Assembly (NCBI GenBank): GCA_017480245.1
Contig: JAFVBA010000009.1
Span: forward strand, 1-41,837
Reading direction: 5' to 3'
Source: Bacteroidales bacterium
GTDB taxonomy: Bacteria; Bacteroidota; Bacteroidia; Bacteroidales; P3
DNA: 41,837 nt
The notes under the pieces are model-generated. The model made no database searches, was not told the origin of the DNA, and was given only the letters and a program-made list of their open reading frames with translations. The translations under genes were made by a program, and so were the position numbers. Of this stretch, positions 1 to 7,670 are shown in pieces (position 1 is the stretch's first letter; each line of letters begins with the position of its first letter).

Positions 1-416
1 ACTTTTTAAATTTCTACCCCACCACTACACCACAAGTTTGATAAATTATGCACAAATTTGGATAAATTAAAATCGTTAAATGCTTAAAAATAGTACAATT
101 ATATTCAAATATGATTAAATAAGATTATATTTCTAACTCCCATCCGGAGTACTCTTTTTAAGCAATTAACCGATTGAATTTAATATTCAGTCGGTTTTTC
201 TTTTTATTCGGTAATGATTTTCCCCAAAAATCTATCCACAAGATTTATTCTCAACCAATAAACACCTCAAAATATCATTTTAAGTTACATTTTAATAATT
301 TATCCGAATATCTAAGTTCGCTGCAATTAAGCAACAAACTTCTTTGTTATAATATCATTTACATATAATTCTAATGAAAAAAAACGAGGAGTTATAATAA
401 AAAATCATTGAAAAAT
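1..416. other. Intergenic leader region without a convincing gene
   Basis: Very AT-rich sequence before the first promoter. I see no credible coding region: the one open frame (174-368, 64 codons) is rich in Phe, Ile and Asn, has no family resemblance and starts inside a terminator hairpin. A weak 5-bp hairpin (ACTCC/GGAGT, 136-150) and the terminator at 168-205 suggest that an upstream transcript ends here. The ribosomal L28 gene that commonly precedes rpmG in this phylum is not present. Confidence 0.6.
168..205 (+). terminator. Intrinsic terminator
   Basis: The arms AACCGATTGAA (168-178) and TTCAGTCGGTT (186-196) pair over 11 positions with one G-U wobble around a 7-base loop, and a T-rich tract follows directly (TTTCTTTTT). 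This is the form of a Rho-independent terminator for a transcript entering from the left edge of the window. Confidence 0.7.
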
Positions 417-447
417 TTTGTCAGTTCAAATAATTGCAGTAATTTTG
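417..447 (+). promoter_or_regulatory. Bacteroidetes-type promoter of the rpmG operon
   Basis: TTTG at 417-420, exactly 19 bases, then TAATTTTG at 440-447. This fits the phylum consensus TTTG-N19-TAnnTTTG. Transcription should begin near 454, about 20 bases before the rpmG ATG. The promoter therefore excludes the in-frame upstream start at 408 and fixes the start at 474. Confidence 0.85.
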
Positions 448-473
448 CAAACTCAAAAAAAATTGTTACAACA

Positions 474-662
474 ATGGCAAAGAAACAGAAAGACGTTAGA
501 GTACAGGTTATATTAGAATGTACAGAGCAGAAGGCATCAGGAGTTCCGGGAATTTCACGTTATGTAACGACAAAATCAAAGAAAAATACTCCTGAGAGAT
601 TAGAGTTAAAGAAATACAACCCTTATTTGAAAAAAGTAACGGTACATAAAGAAATTAAATAA
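474..662 (+). CDS. rpmG: Ribosomal protein L33 (bL33)
   Basis: Encodes a 62-residue large-subunit ribosomal protein. It begins [20 protein letters not shown] and ends with the typical L33 tail ([22 protein letters not shown] region). The usual paired CxxC zinc motifs are reduced to a single Cys, so this is a zinc-independent (C-minus) type. The frame is open further upstream to 408, but the promoter at 417-447 lies inside that extension, so ATG 474 is the start. It is followed 15 bases later by the DUF4295 mini-gene and then ftsY, an order seen in many Bacteroidetes. Confidence 0.93.
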   Translation: MAKKQKDVRVQVILECTEQKASGVPGISRYVTTKSKKNTPERLELKKYNPYLKKVTVHKEIK

Positions 663-677
663 TAAGGAGAACAGAAA

Positions 678-836
678 ATGGCAAAGAAAGTAGTTGCAAC
701 ATTGAAGACTAAAGACGGTGCAAGTTTTGCAAAAGTTATCAGAACTGTCCGTTCCAAGAAAACAGGTGCATATATCTTCACTGAGGAATTAATGCCTGCT
801 GAACAAGTTAAAGAAGCTTTGGCAAAGAAGAAATAA
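678..836 (+). CDS. DUF4295 family small basic protein
   Basis: A 52-codon gene starting MAKKVVATLKTKDGASFAKV and ending in a lysine-rich tail (EALAKKK). It matches the DUF4295 family, small basic proteins encoded between rpmG and ftsY in Bacteroidetes. The position and charge suggest a ribosome-associated protein, but that is inference and no function is established here. An A-rich stretch with a possible GGAG (AAGGAGAACAGAAA) precedes the ATG, 15 bases after the rpmG stop, so the two are co-transcribed. Confidence 0.9.
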   Translation: MAKKVVATLKTKDGASFAKVIRTVRSKKTGAYIFTEELMPAEQVKEALAKKK

Positions 837-935
837 TTGCAGAAAACAAGCATTATTCTTAGTAAAAATAATCGGTAGTTGGTTCTTCTGAATAGCAAGA
901 ATCAATTACCTTTTTTATTATAAAATTCAGTAATT

Positions 936-1910
936 ATGGGAATTTTTTCATTTTTCAAAAAAAAGGACAAGGAAACTCTTGACAAAGGTTTAGAAAAAAC
1001 CAAAGAGAGTGTTTTCAGTAAAATTTCTAAAGCAATAGTCGGCAAATCCACTATTGACGATGACGTATTGGATAATTTGGAAGAAATTCTCATCGGTGCG
1101 GATGTCGGAGTTGAAACAACACTTAAGATTATTGACAGAATACAAAAGCGTGTTGCCAAAGACAAATACGTAGGCACGGCGGAATTAACCCGATTGCTTA
1201 AAGAGGAAATAAGTTCTCTTATGCAGGAAAACGTTATCGGTAACGAGCCTTTGGATTTTTCTTTCCCGAAAGGAGAAACTCCTTACGTAATATTGGTTGT
1301 CGGTGTCAATGGTGTTGGAAAAACTACGACTATCGGCAAATTGGCTTACCAGTTTAAGCAAGCAGGCAAAACGGTTGTACTCGGCGCTGCCGACACTTTC
1401 CGAGCTGCCGCAATAGACCAACTGAATATTTGGGCGGAAAGAACAGGCGTTGATATAGTTGCTCAACAAATGGGTTCAGACCCTGCAAGCGTTGCCTTCG
1501 ATACGCTTAAAAGTGCGATAGCAAAGCAAGCCGACGTCGTAATTATTGATACTGCGGGACGTTTGCATAACAAAATAGGCTTAATGAACGAATTGAGCAA
1601 GATAAAAAAGGTTATGCAAAAACTTATTCCTAATGCTCCTGACGAGGTATTACTTGTCTTGGACGCATCTACAGGACAGAACGCAATAGAACAGGCTAAG
1701 CAATTCACGCAAGCAACAGAGGTTACCGCACTTGCCCTAACCAAACTGGACGGAACGGCAAAGGGCGGTGTAGTTATCGGTATCAGCGATATGTTTAAGA
1801 TACCTGTTCGCTACATCGGACTTGGCGAGAAAGCGGAAGACCTACAGATTTTCAACCGTGAGGCATTTGTGGAAACGTTATTTGAAAACACGGCAGAGAA
1901 ATCGGAATAA
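936..1910 (+). CDS. ftsY: Signal recognition particle receptor FtsY
   Basis: A 324-residue SRP-receptor GTPase that docks the SRP-ribosome complex at the inner membrane for co-translational insertion. A short charged N-terminus (1-25) carries an N-terminal [10 protein letters not shown] amphipathic stretch suited to membrane contact, and the long acidic A domain of E. coli FtsY is absent. The NG domain is intact: P-loop GVNGVGKTT (123-131), DTFRAAA (153-159), DTAGR (205-209) and TKLDG (269-273). It lies 99 bases after the DUF4295 gene, in the conserved order rpmG, DUF4295, ftsY, rimO. Confidence 0.96.
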   Translation: MGIFSFFKKKDKETLDKGLEKTKESVFSKISKAIVGKSTIDDDVLDNLEEILIGADVGVETTLKIIDRIQKRVAKDKYVGTAELTRLLKEEISSLMQENVIGNEPLDFSFPKGETPYVILVVGVNGVGKTTTIGKLAYQFKQAGKTVVLGAADTFRAAAIDQLNIWAERTGVDIVAQQMGSDPASVAFDTLKSAIAKQADVVIIDTAGRLHNKIGLMNELSKIKKVMQKLIPNAPDEVLLVLDASTGQNAIEQAKQFTQATEVTALALTKLDGTAKGGVVIGISDMFKIPVRYIGLGEKAEDLQIFNREAFVETLFENTAEKSE

Positions 1911-2012
1911 ATATTCACGACATTGCAAAACAATCCAAAAAAACAACAACATAAAACAACAATTTCTGAAAACGGCTTAATAAAGTAACTAACCTTTAAA
2001 ATTTAATAAGAA

Positions 2013-2774
2013 ATGAAAAAAATTTTAGTTGCATTAGCAGCAGTCGTTTGTGCATTAACTTTAAACGCACAGGAAAACAATCAAACAAAATCCTGCAACA
2101 ATAACGAAAAATCTTGTTGCAGCGAAACAAAGTCTTGTTGCAAAAAAGTAAGTCCTCATCATTTTACGATGAGTTTGGGGTACGGTTTTTCTTTATCGGA
2201 AGACCATGACGCCTTATTGCTTAATTACAACTCGGACAGCGACCACAACTCCAAAATGCGCCACGGCATTGACTACCGATTTGATTACGATTATAATTTT
2301 CACAAAAACTTTGCCGCAGGTGCAGTATTCAATATGTACAATTCGTTTGATTCTTACTACGCAGGTGACAAGAGTTTAGGTTCTTCTTCAGACGACAGAT
2401 GGTTGTTCTATGTCGGACCGTCATTTACCGCACACACCGATTTAATTAAAGAACATTATACCCTTTTTGCGAAAGCCACGGCAGGATATTTGAACTTCCG
2501 TAACGCACAACGTGCATTAGTCAATACAACTGACGCATACGGCAACCAGACAACAACAATTGCAAGCACAACTTACAAACGTGCAACATTCGGTTACGGA
2601 TTAAGTTTGGGTATGAGTTATCTTTTGAGCAAGTATTTCTCAATTGATTGTTCTCTTGGCTATCTTGGCGGAAGTGTAAGCAAATTGAAAGCAGCAGATA
2701 ACACATTTGATTTGGACGAAAATGAGAATCTTTCCCGAATAAACTTAAATGTCGGCGTTAAAATCAAATTATAA
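2013..2774 (+). CDS. Outer-membrane beta-barrel protein with a cysteine-rich N-terminus
   Basis: A 253-residue secreted protein. A signal peptide (MKKILVALAAVVCALTLNAQ, 1-20) is followed by a short polar segment with five cysteines (C28, C35, C36, C42, C43, two of them CC pairs). Residues from about 50 onward alternate aromatic and polar positions and end in GVKIKL, as in small outer-membrane beta barrels. The exact family is not recognised. It sits between ftsY and rimO, and rimO starts 10 bases after its stop, so they are probably co-transcribed. The cysteine cluster could bind metal or form disulfides, which is speculative. Confidence 0.75.
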   Translation: MKKILVALAAVVCALTLNAQENNQTKSCNNNEKSCCSETKSCCKKVSPHHFTMSLGYGFSLSEDHDALLLNYNSDSDHNSKMRHGIDYRFDYDYNFHKNFAAGAVFNMYNSFDSYYAGDKSLGSSSDDRWLFYVGPSFTAHTDLIKEHYTLFAKATAGYLNFRNAQRALVNTTDAYGNQTTTIASTTYKRATFGYGLSLGMSYLLSKYFSIDCSLGYLGGSVSKLKAADNTFDLDENENLSRINLNVGVKIKL

Positions 2775-2784
2775 TAAAACCTTA

Positions 2785-4104
2785 ATGCAGAAAACGAAAA
2801 TAAATCTTGTAAGTCTCGGTTGTTCAAAGAACACTGTTGATTCCGAATCACTTGCAGGTAAATTAATACACGAAGGTTTTTCCGTAAAATTTAATATGGA
2901 AGAACTTTCTTTTGATTTTATTATAATCAATACATGCGGTTTTATAGACAAAGCCAAAGAAGAAAGTATCAATACTATATTGGAGTTTATCAACTTGCGC
3001 AAAGAAGGGAATAAAAACTTCAAAATAATTGTCTATGGTTGCCTCGCACAGAGATATAAAAAAGATTTGGAAAAAGAACTGCCCGAAATAGATTTTTTAG
3101 CAGGAATAATGGCAGACAAAGACATTATAAAATATGTTCTAAGCACGAATTACAATGAGCAACGTACAGAATCGGCAAACACAAATGCCAAACGTTCGCT
3201 TTCGGGTGCCAAACACTATGCTTATATCAAAATTTCGGAAGGTTGCGACCGCAGATGCTCTTTTTGTGCCATACCTTTAATAAAAGGGAAACACGTTTCG
3301 CGCCCGATAGAAGATATTGTAGAGGAAACAAACGCCTTGATAAAACAAGGAGTTAAGGAAATAATCCTCATTGCTCAGGATACATCGTATTACGGTTTGG
3401 ATTTGTATGGCAAAAGATGCCTTTACGATTTATTGAAAGAACTTTGCAAGACAGACATTCATTGGATTAGACTGCAATACTCCTACCCTAACCAATTCCC
3501 TGTTGAAATTTTGGATTTAATGAACGAAGAAACCAAGATTTGTCATTATTTAGATATGCCGTTGCAACATATCAACAACAGAATTTTAGATTCTATGAAC
3601 CGCAATATCACTTCTGCAGAAATTATTTCTCTTATTAATAATGTACGCGCGCGCGTGAAAAATATTGCATTCCGTACTACGTTGATTGTCGGCTACCCTA
3701 CCGAAAACAAACTGGAATTTAATGAACTGAAAACATTTGTCAAGGAAATAAAATTTGACCGTATGGGCGCTTTTACTTATTCCAAAGAAGAGGGAACGAA
3801 AGCCGCTGAACTAAATGACAACGTTAGCGAAAAGGAAAAGCAAAGACGTTTGGATGAATTGACCGAAATCCAGCAGGAAATATCTTTTGAACTTAATCAA
3901 AACAAAATCGGCAAAACCTTTGAGACTATTATTGACCGCAAAGAGGGTGAATATTTTGTCGGACGCACACAGTACGATTCTCCCGAGGTTGATAACGAAG
4001 TTTTGATTGCAATAAAAGATAATCCGACCTTACAAATCGGAGAATTTTACGATATAAAAATCACGGATTCCTCAGAATTTGACCTTTACGGCACACTTGC
4101 TTAA
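2785..4104 (+). CDS. rimO: Ribosomal protein S12 methylthiotransferase RimO
   Basis: A 439-residue radical-SAM enzyme that adds a methylthio group to the conserved aspartate of ribosomal protein S12. The N-terminal UPF0004 domain has the second-cluster cysteines C13 (GCSKNTVDS), C51 (NTCGF) and C86 (YGCLAQ). The radical-SAM motif is CDRRCSFC (C154, C158, C161), and the C-terminus forms a TRAM domain. The frame extends upstream to 2749, inside the preceding gene, but MQKTKINLVSLGCSKNT at 2785 is the standard RimO start and lies 10 bases after the upstream stop. Confidence 0.95.
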   Translation: MQKTKINLVSLGCSKNTVDSESLAGKLIHEGFSVKFNMEELSFDFIIINTCGFIDKAKEESINTILEFINLRKEGNKNFKIIVYGCLAQRYKKDLEKELPEIDFLAGIMADKDIIKYVLSTNYNEQRTESANTNAKRSLSGAKHYAYIKISEGCDRRCSFCAIPLIKGKHVSRPIEDIVEETNALIKQGVKEIILIAQDTSYYGLDLYGKRCLYDLLKELCKTDIHWIRLQYSYPNQFPVEILDLMNEETKICHYLDMPLQHINNRILDSMNRNITSAEIISLINNVRARVKNIAFRTTLIVGYPTENKLEFNELKTFVKEIKFDRMGAFTYSKEEGTKAAELNDNVSEKEKQRRLDELTEIQQEISFELNQNKIGKTFETIIDRKEGEYFVGRTQYDSPEVDNEVLIAIKDNPTLQIGEFYDIKITDSSEFDLYGTLA

Positions 4105-4150
4105 AATAAATTAACTGTTTGCTACACAGAAAGTTTATTATTATCAAAAT

Positions 4151-4226
4151 AAAGTGCCAAATCAGTAAATTGTTTTCAGAAAAGAGTAAAATGTTTTTTG
4201 AAAACAATTTTGTGATTCGGCACTTT
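4151..4226 (+). repeat. 76-bp palindromic repeat, copy A
   Basis: The outer arms begin AAAGTGCC and end GGCACTTT. Each arm is 26 bases and 23 of 26 positions pair. The asymmetric 24-base centre contains GAAAAGAGTAAAAT, shared by all five copies in this window. It starts 46 bases after the rimO stop. The arm carries the G:C version of arm column 22 (ATTGTTTT/AAAACAAT). The hairpin could act as a terminator or protect the 3' end. Confidence 0.85.
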
Positions 4227-4379
4227 AATCAAACCTTTCCTTTTCGCCGTATTTTTTTATCTGTATTCACAAATTTTTTTTTGAAAATAATCGTTTGAAA
4301 ATTAGCATAGTCATCGGTTATTAACAATGAATGTTTATAAGTTTATATTTTTTTTTGGCGTTATGTAATTTTTTATGTG

Positions 4380-4387
4380 TACTTTTG
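4380..4387 (+). promoter_or_regulatory. Promoter -7 box upstream of nrdD
   Basis: TACTTTTG fits TAnnTTTG. A TTTG (4354-4357) lies 22 bases upstream, slightly longer than the usual 19, so the -33 assignment is weak. A start near 4394 would give a leader of about 60 bases before the nrdD ATG. Confidence 0.5.
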
Positions 4388-4454
4388 CTAAACGAAACAA
4401 CAAGGTAGAGTATTAATAAAATTTTAACCATAAAAACAACACAAATATCAGGAT

Positions 4455-6632
4455 ATGAACACTATACATATTGTTAAGAGAGACGGAAAACAAGAAGTAT
4501 TTTCCATAGACAAGATAAAAAATGCCATAAGAAAGGCTTTCCTTTCAGTAGGTGGATATGCAACTGAATCTGACTTGACAGAGATTCTTTCACGCGTCAA
4601 TATTAAAGACGGAATGACGGTTGAGGAAATCCAAAATCAAGTTGAAATTGCATTGATGGCAGAAAAATATTATGCAGTGGCAAAATCCTATATGCTTTAC
4701 CGCCAAAGACATCAAGAAGACAGAGAGACGACAAGCAAAGTTAAGTTCCTTTTGAACTATTGCGCCGCAGAAAACGCTGCAACAGGCTCTAAGTTTGATG
4801 CGAATGCTAACGTTGAGTCAAAGAATATTGCAACGCTTATCGGAGAATTACCGAAACAAAATTTCATCCGTCTTAACCGCAGAATGCTTACCGACCGTTT
4901 GAAAGAGATGTACGGAAAAGATTTCTCCGACCGTTATCTTTATCTGTTGGAAAACCACTTTATTTATAAGAATGACGAAACTTCTTTGGCAAATTACTGT
5001 GCTTCCATTACGATGTACCCATGGCTTTTGAACGGAACGGCATCTATCGGCGGTAATTCCAAAGCTCCTACCAACTTAAAGTCATTTTGCGGTGGTTTTA
5101 TCAATATGGTGTTCATGGTTTCTTCAATGCTTTCCGGTGCATGCGCAACTCCTGAGTTCCTTATGTATATGAACTATTTTATTCAGAAGGAATACGGTGA
5201 GGATTACTATTTGAATTCTGACAAAGTGGTAGATTTGTCTGCTAAACAGCGTACTTTGGACAAGGTTATTTGTGATTGTTTCGAGCAAATCGTATATTCT
5301 ATCAACCAACCTACAGGAGCAAGAAACTTCCAGGCAGTATTTTGGAATGTTGCTTACTATGACAAATATTATTTCGAAAGTTTGTTCGGTGAATTCTTTT
5401 TCCCTGACGGCAGCCGTCCTCATTGGGACAGCCTTTGCTGGTTGCAAAAACGTTTTATGAAATGGTTTAACAAGGAAAGGACTCGTACCGTTCTTACATT
5501 CCCTGTTGAGACTATGGCGTTGCTATCTGACGGCGATGATTTCAAAGATAAAGATATGGCGGACTTCACTGCAGAGATGTATGCTGAGGGACATTCATTC
5601 TTTACTTATGTTTCAGACAACGCAGATTCGCTTTCATCTTGCTGCCGTTTGAGAAACGAAATACAAGACAACGGTTTCTCTTATACATTGGGCGCAGGAG
5701 GAGTATCAACAGGCTCAAAGAGTGTATTAACTATCAATTTGAACCGTTGTATTCAGTACGCAGTAAAACAAAATATCCCTTACTTACAATATATAGAAGG
5801 TATAGTAGATTTGATGCACAAAGTACAGACAGGATATAACGAAAACCTGAAAATGCTTTACAATAACGGAATGTTACCTCTATTTACAGCAGGATATATC
5901 AACCTTTCACGTCAATATCTTACCATCGGAGTAAATGGAATGGTAGAAGCAGCACAGTTTTTGGGCTTAGAAATAAACGACAATCCGAAATACGAGAAAT
6001 TTGTTGCCGACATATTGGGTATAGTTGAGAAGTTGAACAAGAAATACCGCACAAAAGAATTAATGTTCAACTGCGAAATGATTCCTGCTGAGAATGTAGG
6101 AGTAAAACATGCGAAATGGGATAAAGAAGACGGCTATCAAACCTTCCGTGATTGCTACAACTCTTATTTCTATATAGTAGAAGATGATTCTTTGAACGTT
6201 TTGGATAAGATTCGTCTGCACGGGAAACGCTATATTGAGCATTTGACAGGCGGAAGTGCGCTTCACTTGAATTTAGAAGAGCATTTGTCTCAGGCACAAT
6301 ACAGACAAATACTTAAAGTTGCGGCAAAAGAAGGATGTAATTACTTTACGTTTAACATTCCTAACACTATATGCAACGATTGCGGCCATATAGACAAACG
6401 TTATTTGAAAGAATGTCCTTCATGCGGTTCAACAAACGTTGATTACTTGACAAGAATCATCGGATATATGAAACGTGTAAGCAATTTCTCCGTTGCACGC
6501 CAGAAAGAAGCCGCACAAAGATATTATATCAACGTAAATAAAAACGAAAAACACATACAAGAACCTTTACCTGCCAGACATATAGAATTTTCTAAGGAAC
6601 AGGAAAAGGCAATAGCAGAAACGCTTGCATAA
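4455..6632 (+). CDS. nrdD: Anaerobic ribonucleoside-triphosphate reductase (class III)
   Basis: A 725-residue glycyl-radical enzyme that reduces ribonucleoside triphosphates to deoxynucleotides without oxygen. An N-terminal ATP-cone (about 3-95; HIVKRDGKQEVFS) is the allosteric site. The C-terminal zinc site CNDC...CPSC (C640, C643, C654, C657) comes just before the radical loop RIIGYMKR, with the radical glycine at G670. Length and order match NrdD. The activase gene nrdG follows after a 193-base spacer that holds a terminator-like hairpin. The enzyme implies that the organism lives anaerobically. Confidence 0.96.
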   Translation: MNTIHIVKRDGKQEVFSIDKIKNAIRKAFLSVGGYATESDLTEILSRVNIKDGMTVEEIQNQVEIALMAEKYYAVAKSYMLYRQRHQEDRETTSKVKFLLNYCAAENAATGSKFDANANVESKNIATLIGELPKQNFIRLNRRMLTDRLKEMYGKDFSDRYLYLLENHFIYKNDETSLANYCASITMYPWLLNGTASIGGNSKAPTNLKSFCGGFINMVFMVSSMLSGACATPEFLMYMNYFIQKEYGEDYYLNSDKVVDLSAKQRTLDKVICDCFEQIVYSINQPTGARNFQAVFWNVAYYDKYYFESLFGEFFFPDGSRPHWDSLCWLQKRFMKWFNKERTRTVLTFPVETMALLSDGDDFKDKDMADFTAEMYAEGHSFFTYVSDNADSLSSCCRLRNEIQDNGFSYTLGAGGVSTGSKSVLTINLNRCIQYAVKQNIPYLQYIEGIVDLMHKVQTGYNENLKMLYNNGMLPLFTAGYINLSRQYLTIGVNGMVEAAQFLGLEINDNPKYEKFVADILGIVEKLNKKYRTKELMFNCEMIPAENVGVKHAKWDKEDGYQTFRDCYNSYFYIVEDDSLNVLDKIRLHGKRYIEHLTGGSALHLNLEEHLSQAQYRQILKVAAKEGCNYFTFNIPNTICNDCGHIDKRYLKECPSCGSTNVDYLTRIIGYMKRVSNFSVARQKEAAQRYYINVNKNEKHIQEPLPARHIEFSKEQEKAIAETLA

Positions 6633-6815
6633 CATATAGTATATAGAACGTAGCATGTAGTATGTATGACCTGACGGGACGAAATATATACTTCATGCTA
6701 CGTTTTTTTGTACCTATGTTATATAATACTACTCCGATGTCCCAAATTAAATGCTACATACTACATGCTAAATAATATATGTTATATGCTACATGCTAAA
6801 TACTACATAAAATAA
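6629..6815. repeat. Nested inverted-repeat region built from CTACATGCTA motifs
   Basis: The spacer between nrdD and nrdG is built almost wholly from degenerate copies of ATGCTACATACTACATGCTA in both orientations. Its left end (6629-6667) is roughly the inverse of 6745-6788, giving an imperfect inverted repeat of about 160 bp. It contains the tighter hairpin at 6647-6704. The same motif recurs inside a gene at 31289-31320. It could be a miniature non-coding mobile element or an expanded simple repeat; no transposase was seen. Confidence 0.55.
6647..6709 (+). terminator. Terminator-like hairpin after nrdD
   Basis: The arms AACGTAGCATGTAGTATGTAT (split here as 6647-6657 and 6658-6667) and 6684-6704 pair along about 21 positions with few mismatches. 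The loop is about 16 bases and the downstream arm runs into a T tract (TTTTTTT, to 6709). This would end or attenuate transcription between nrdD and nrdG, lowering activase level relative to reductase. Confidence 0.65.
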
Positions 6816-6825
6816 ACTTTTTACA

Positions 6826-7293
6826 ATGTTAAAATATTTTAATTACGATATTGTTTTCCAGGAAATCCCCAATGAAGTTACTTTGGCGGTGAATTTCTCT
6901 CTTTGTCCCAATCATTGCGAAGGTTGTCATTCACCTTGGCTTTGGCAGGACAGAGGCGAAGAGTTTGATTTACAGACTTTGGACAATCTTATCAGAACTT
7001 ATCACAGCAATTTCACTTGTTTTGCTTTTATGGGCGGAGATAACGACCCCGAAGCAGTGAATAAAATGGCTGAATACATAAAAGAAAACTATGAAAATAT
7101 CAAAACGGCGTGGTATAGCGGCAAGGACGAGATATCAGATAAGATTGAAATAAAAAATTTTGACTATATAAAAATAGGTAGTTACAAAAAAGAATTCGGA
7201 AGTTTGAAAGACAAGACGACAAATCAAATTTTATGGAAGATAAACGGCGATTTGTCAAAAGAAGATATCACCTATCTTTTCCAAAAACGGTAA
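6826..7293 (+). CDS. nrdG: Anaerobic ribonucleotide reductase-activating protein
   Basis: A 155-residue radical-SAM activase that makes the glycyl radical in NrdD. The 4Fe-4S motif CPNHCEGC gives C27, C31 and C34 (CxxxCxxC), followed by HSPWLW as in NrdG. MGGDND (about 68-73) is the SAM-contacting glycine-rich stretch. The length is typical. It lies downstream of nrdD in the same direction, separated by the hairpin region 6629-6815, so expression may come by read-through. Confidence 0.93.
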   Translation: MLKYFNYDIVFQEIPNEVTLAVNFSLCPNHCEGCHSPWLWQDRGEEFDLQTLDNLIRTYHSNFTCFAFMGGDNDPEAVNKMAEYIKENYENIKTAWYSGKDEISDKIEIKNFDYIKIGSYKKEFGSLKDKTTNQILWKINGDLSKEDITYLFQKR

Positions 7294-7366
7294 TTAGCAA
7301 AACAAATTTTAGTAAGCAAAAAAGGCAATTCAGATAAAATTTTCACTGTTTTGATGCAGTTAAAAT

Positions 7367-7442
7367 AATGTGGCGAATCAGTAAATTCTTTTTTGAAAAG
7401 AGTAAAATGTTTTCAGAAAAGAATTTCGCGATTCGGCACTTT
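7367..7442 (+). repeat. 76-bp palindromic repeat, copy B
   Basis: The same element as at 4151 but with the most decayed left end (AATGTGGC instead of AAAGTGCC); 21 of 26 arm positions pair. The GAAAAGAGTAAAAT centre is intact and the right arm ends GGCACTTT followed by ATTTTT. It begins 73 bases after the nrdG stop and carries the C:G version of arm column 22. Confidence 0.83.
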
Positions 7443-7633
7443 ATTTTTGTGAAATCAAATTGCCAAATTTTCTCTTTTTGATTTGTTGTTGTGATAATTT
7501 ATAAAGGATTAAAGAGATGAAATTTCAAGAAAGCAGCAGACCTTTTTACTAAATTTAGCTGACTTTTTTGTAATCTTTTGCAGATTTTTTGCAAAAAATT
7601 TCATGTTTTTGTGTCTTTTTTGAGAAAAATCAT

Positions 7634-7641
7634 TAAATTTG
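7634..7641 (+). promoter_or_regulatory. Promoter -7 box of the T9SS cargo gene
   Basis: TAAATTTG matches TAnnTTTG. A TTTG (7608-7611) lies 22 bases upstream. Transcription near 7648 would leave a leader of roughly 23 bases before the ATG at 7671. Confidence 0.6.
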
Positions 7642-7670
7642 CAACTCAATTCATAAAAACGATAAGTAAA

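Larger units (their letters stand above)
4105..4454. other. Intergenic region between rimO and nrdD
   Basis: A 350-base gap with no gene. It contains copy A of the 76-bp palindrome (4151-4226) followed by AT-rich sequence with long T runs and the nrdD promoter box near 4380. No NrdR box could be recognised by eye. Confidence 0.7.
7294..7670. other. Intergenic region between nrdG and the T9SS cargo gene
   Basis: A 377-base gap with repeat copy B (7367-7442), AT-rich sequence with a perfect TTTTTTGCAAAAAA palindrome (7585-7598) and a promoter box (7634-7641). The frame of the next gene stays open back to 7578, but that stretch contains the promoter and lacks a signal peptide, so I treat it as non-coding. 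Confidence 0.65.

Noticed and set aside
174-368. Open frame of 64 codons before rpmG
   Set aside because: It begins within a terminator hairpin, has a Phe/Asn/Ile composition typical of AT-rich non-coding sequence and no recognisable domain or start context.
408-473. Extended N-terminus for L33
   Set aside because: The stretch contains the full promoter (417-447), so it cannot be in the mRNA start region; MAKKQ at 474 is the normal L33 beginning.
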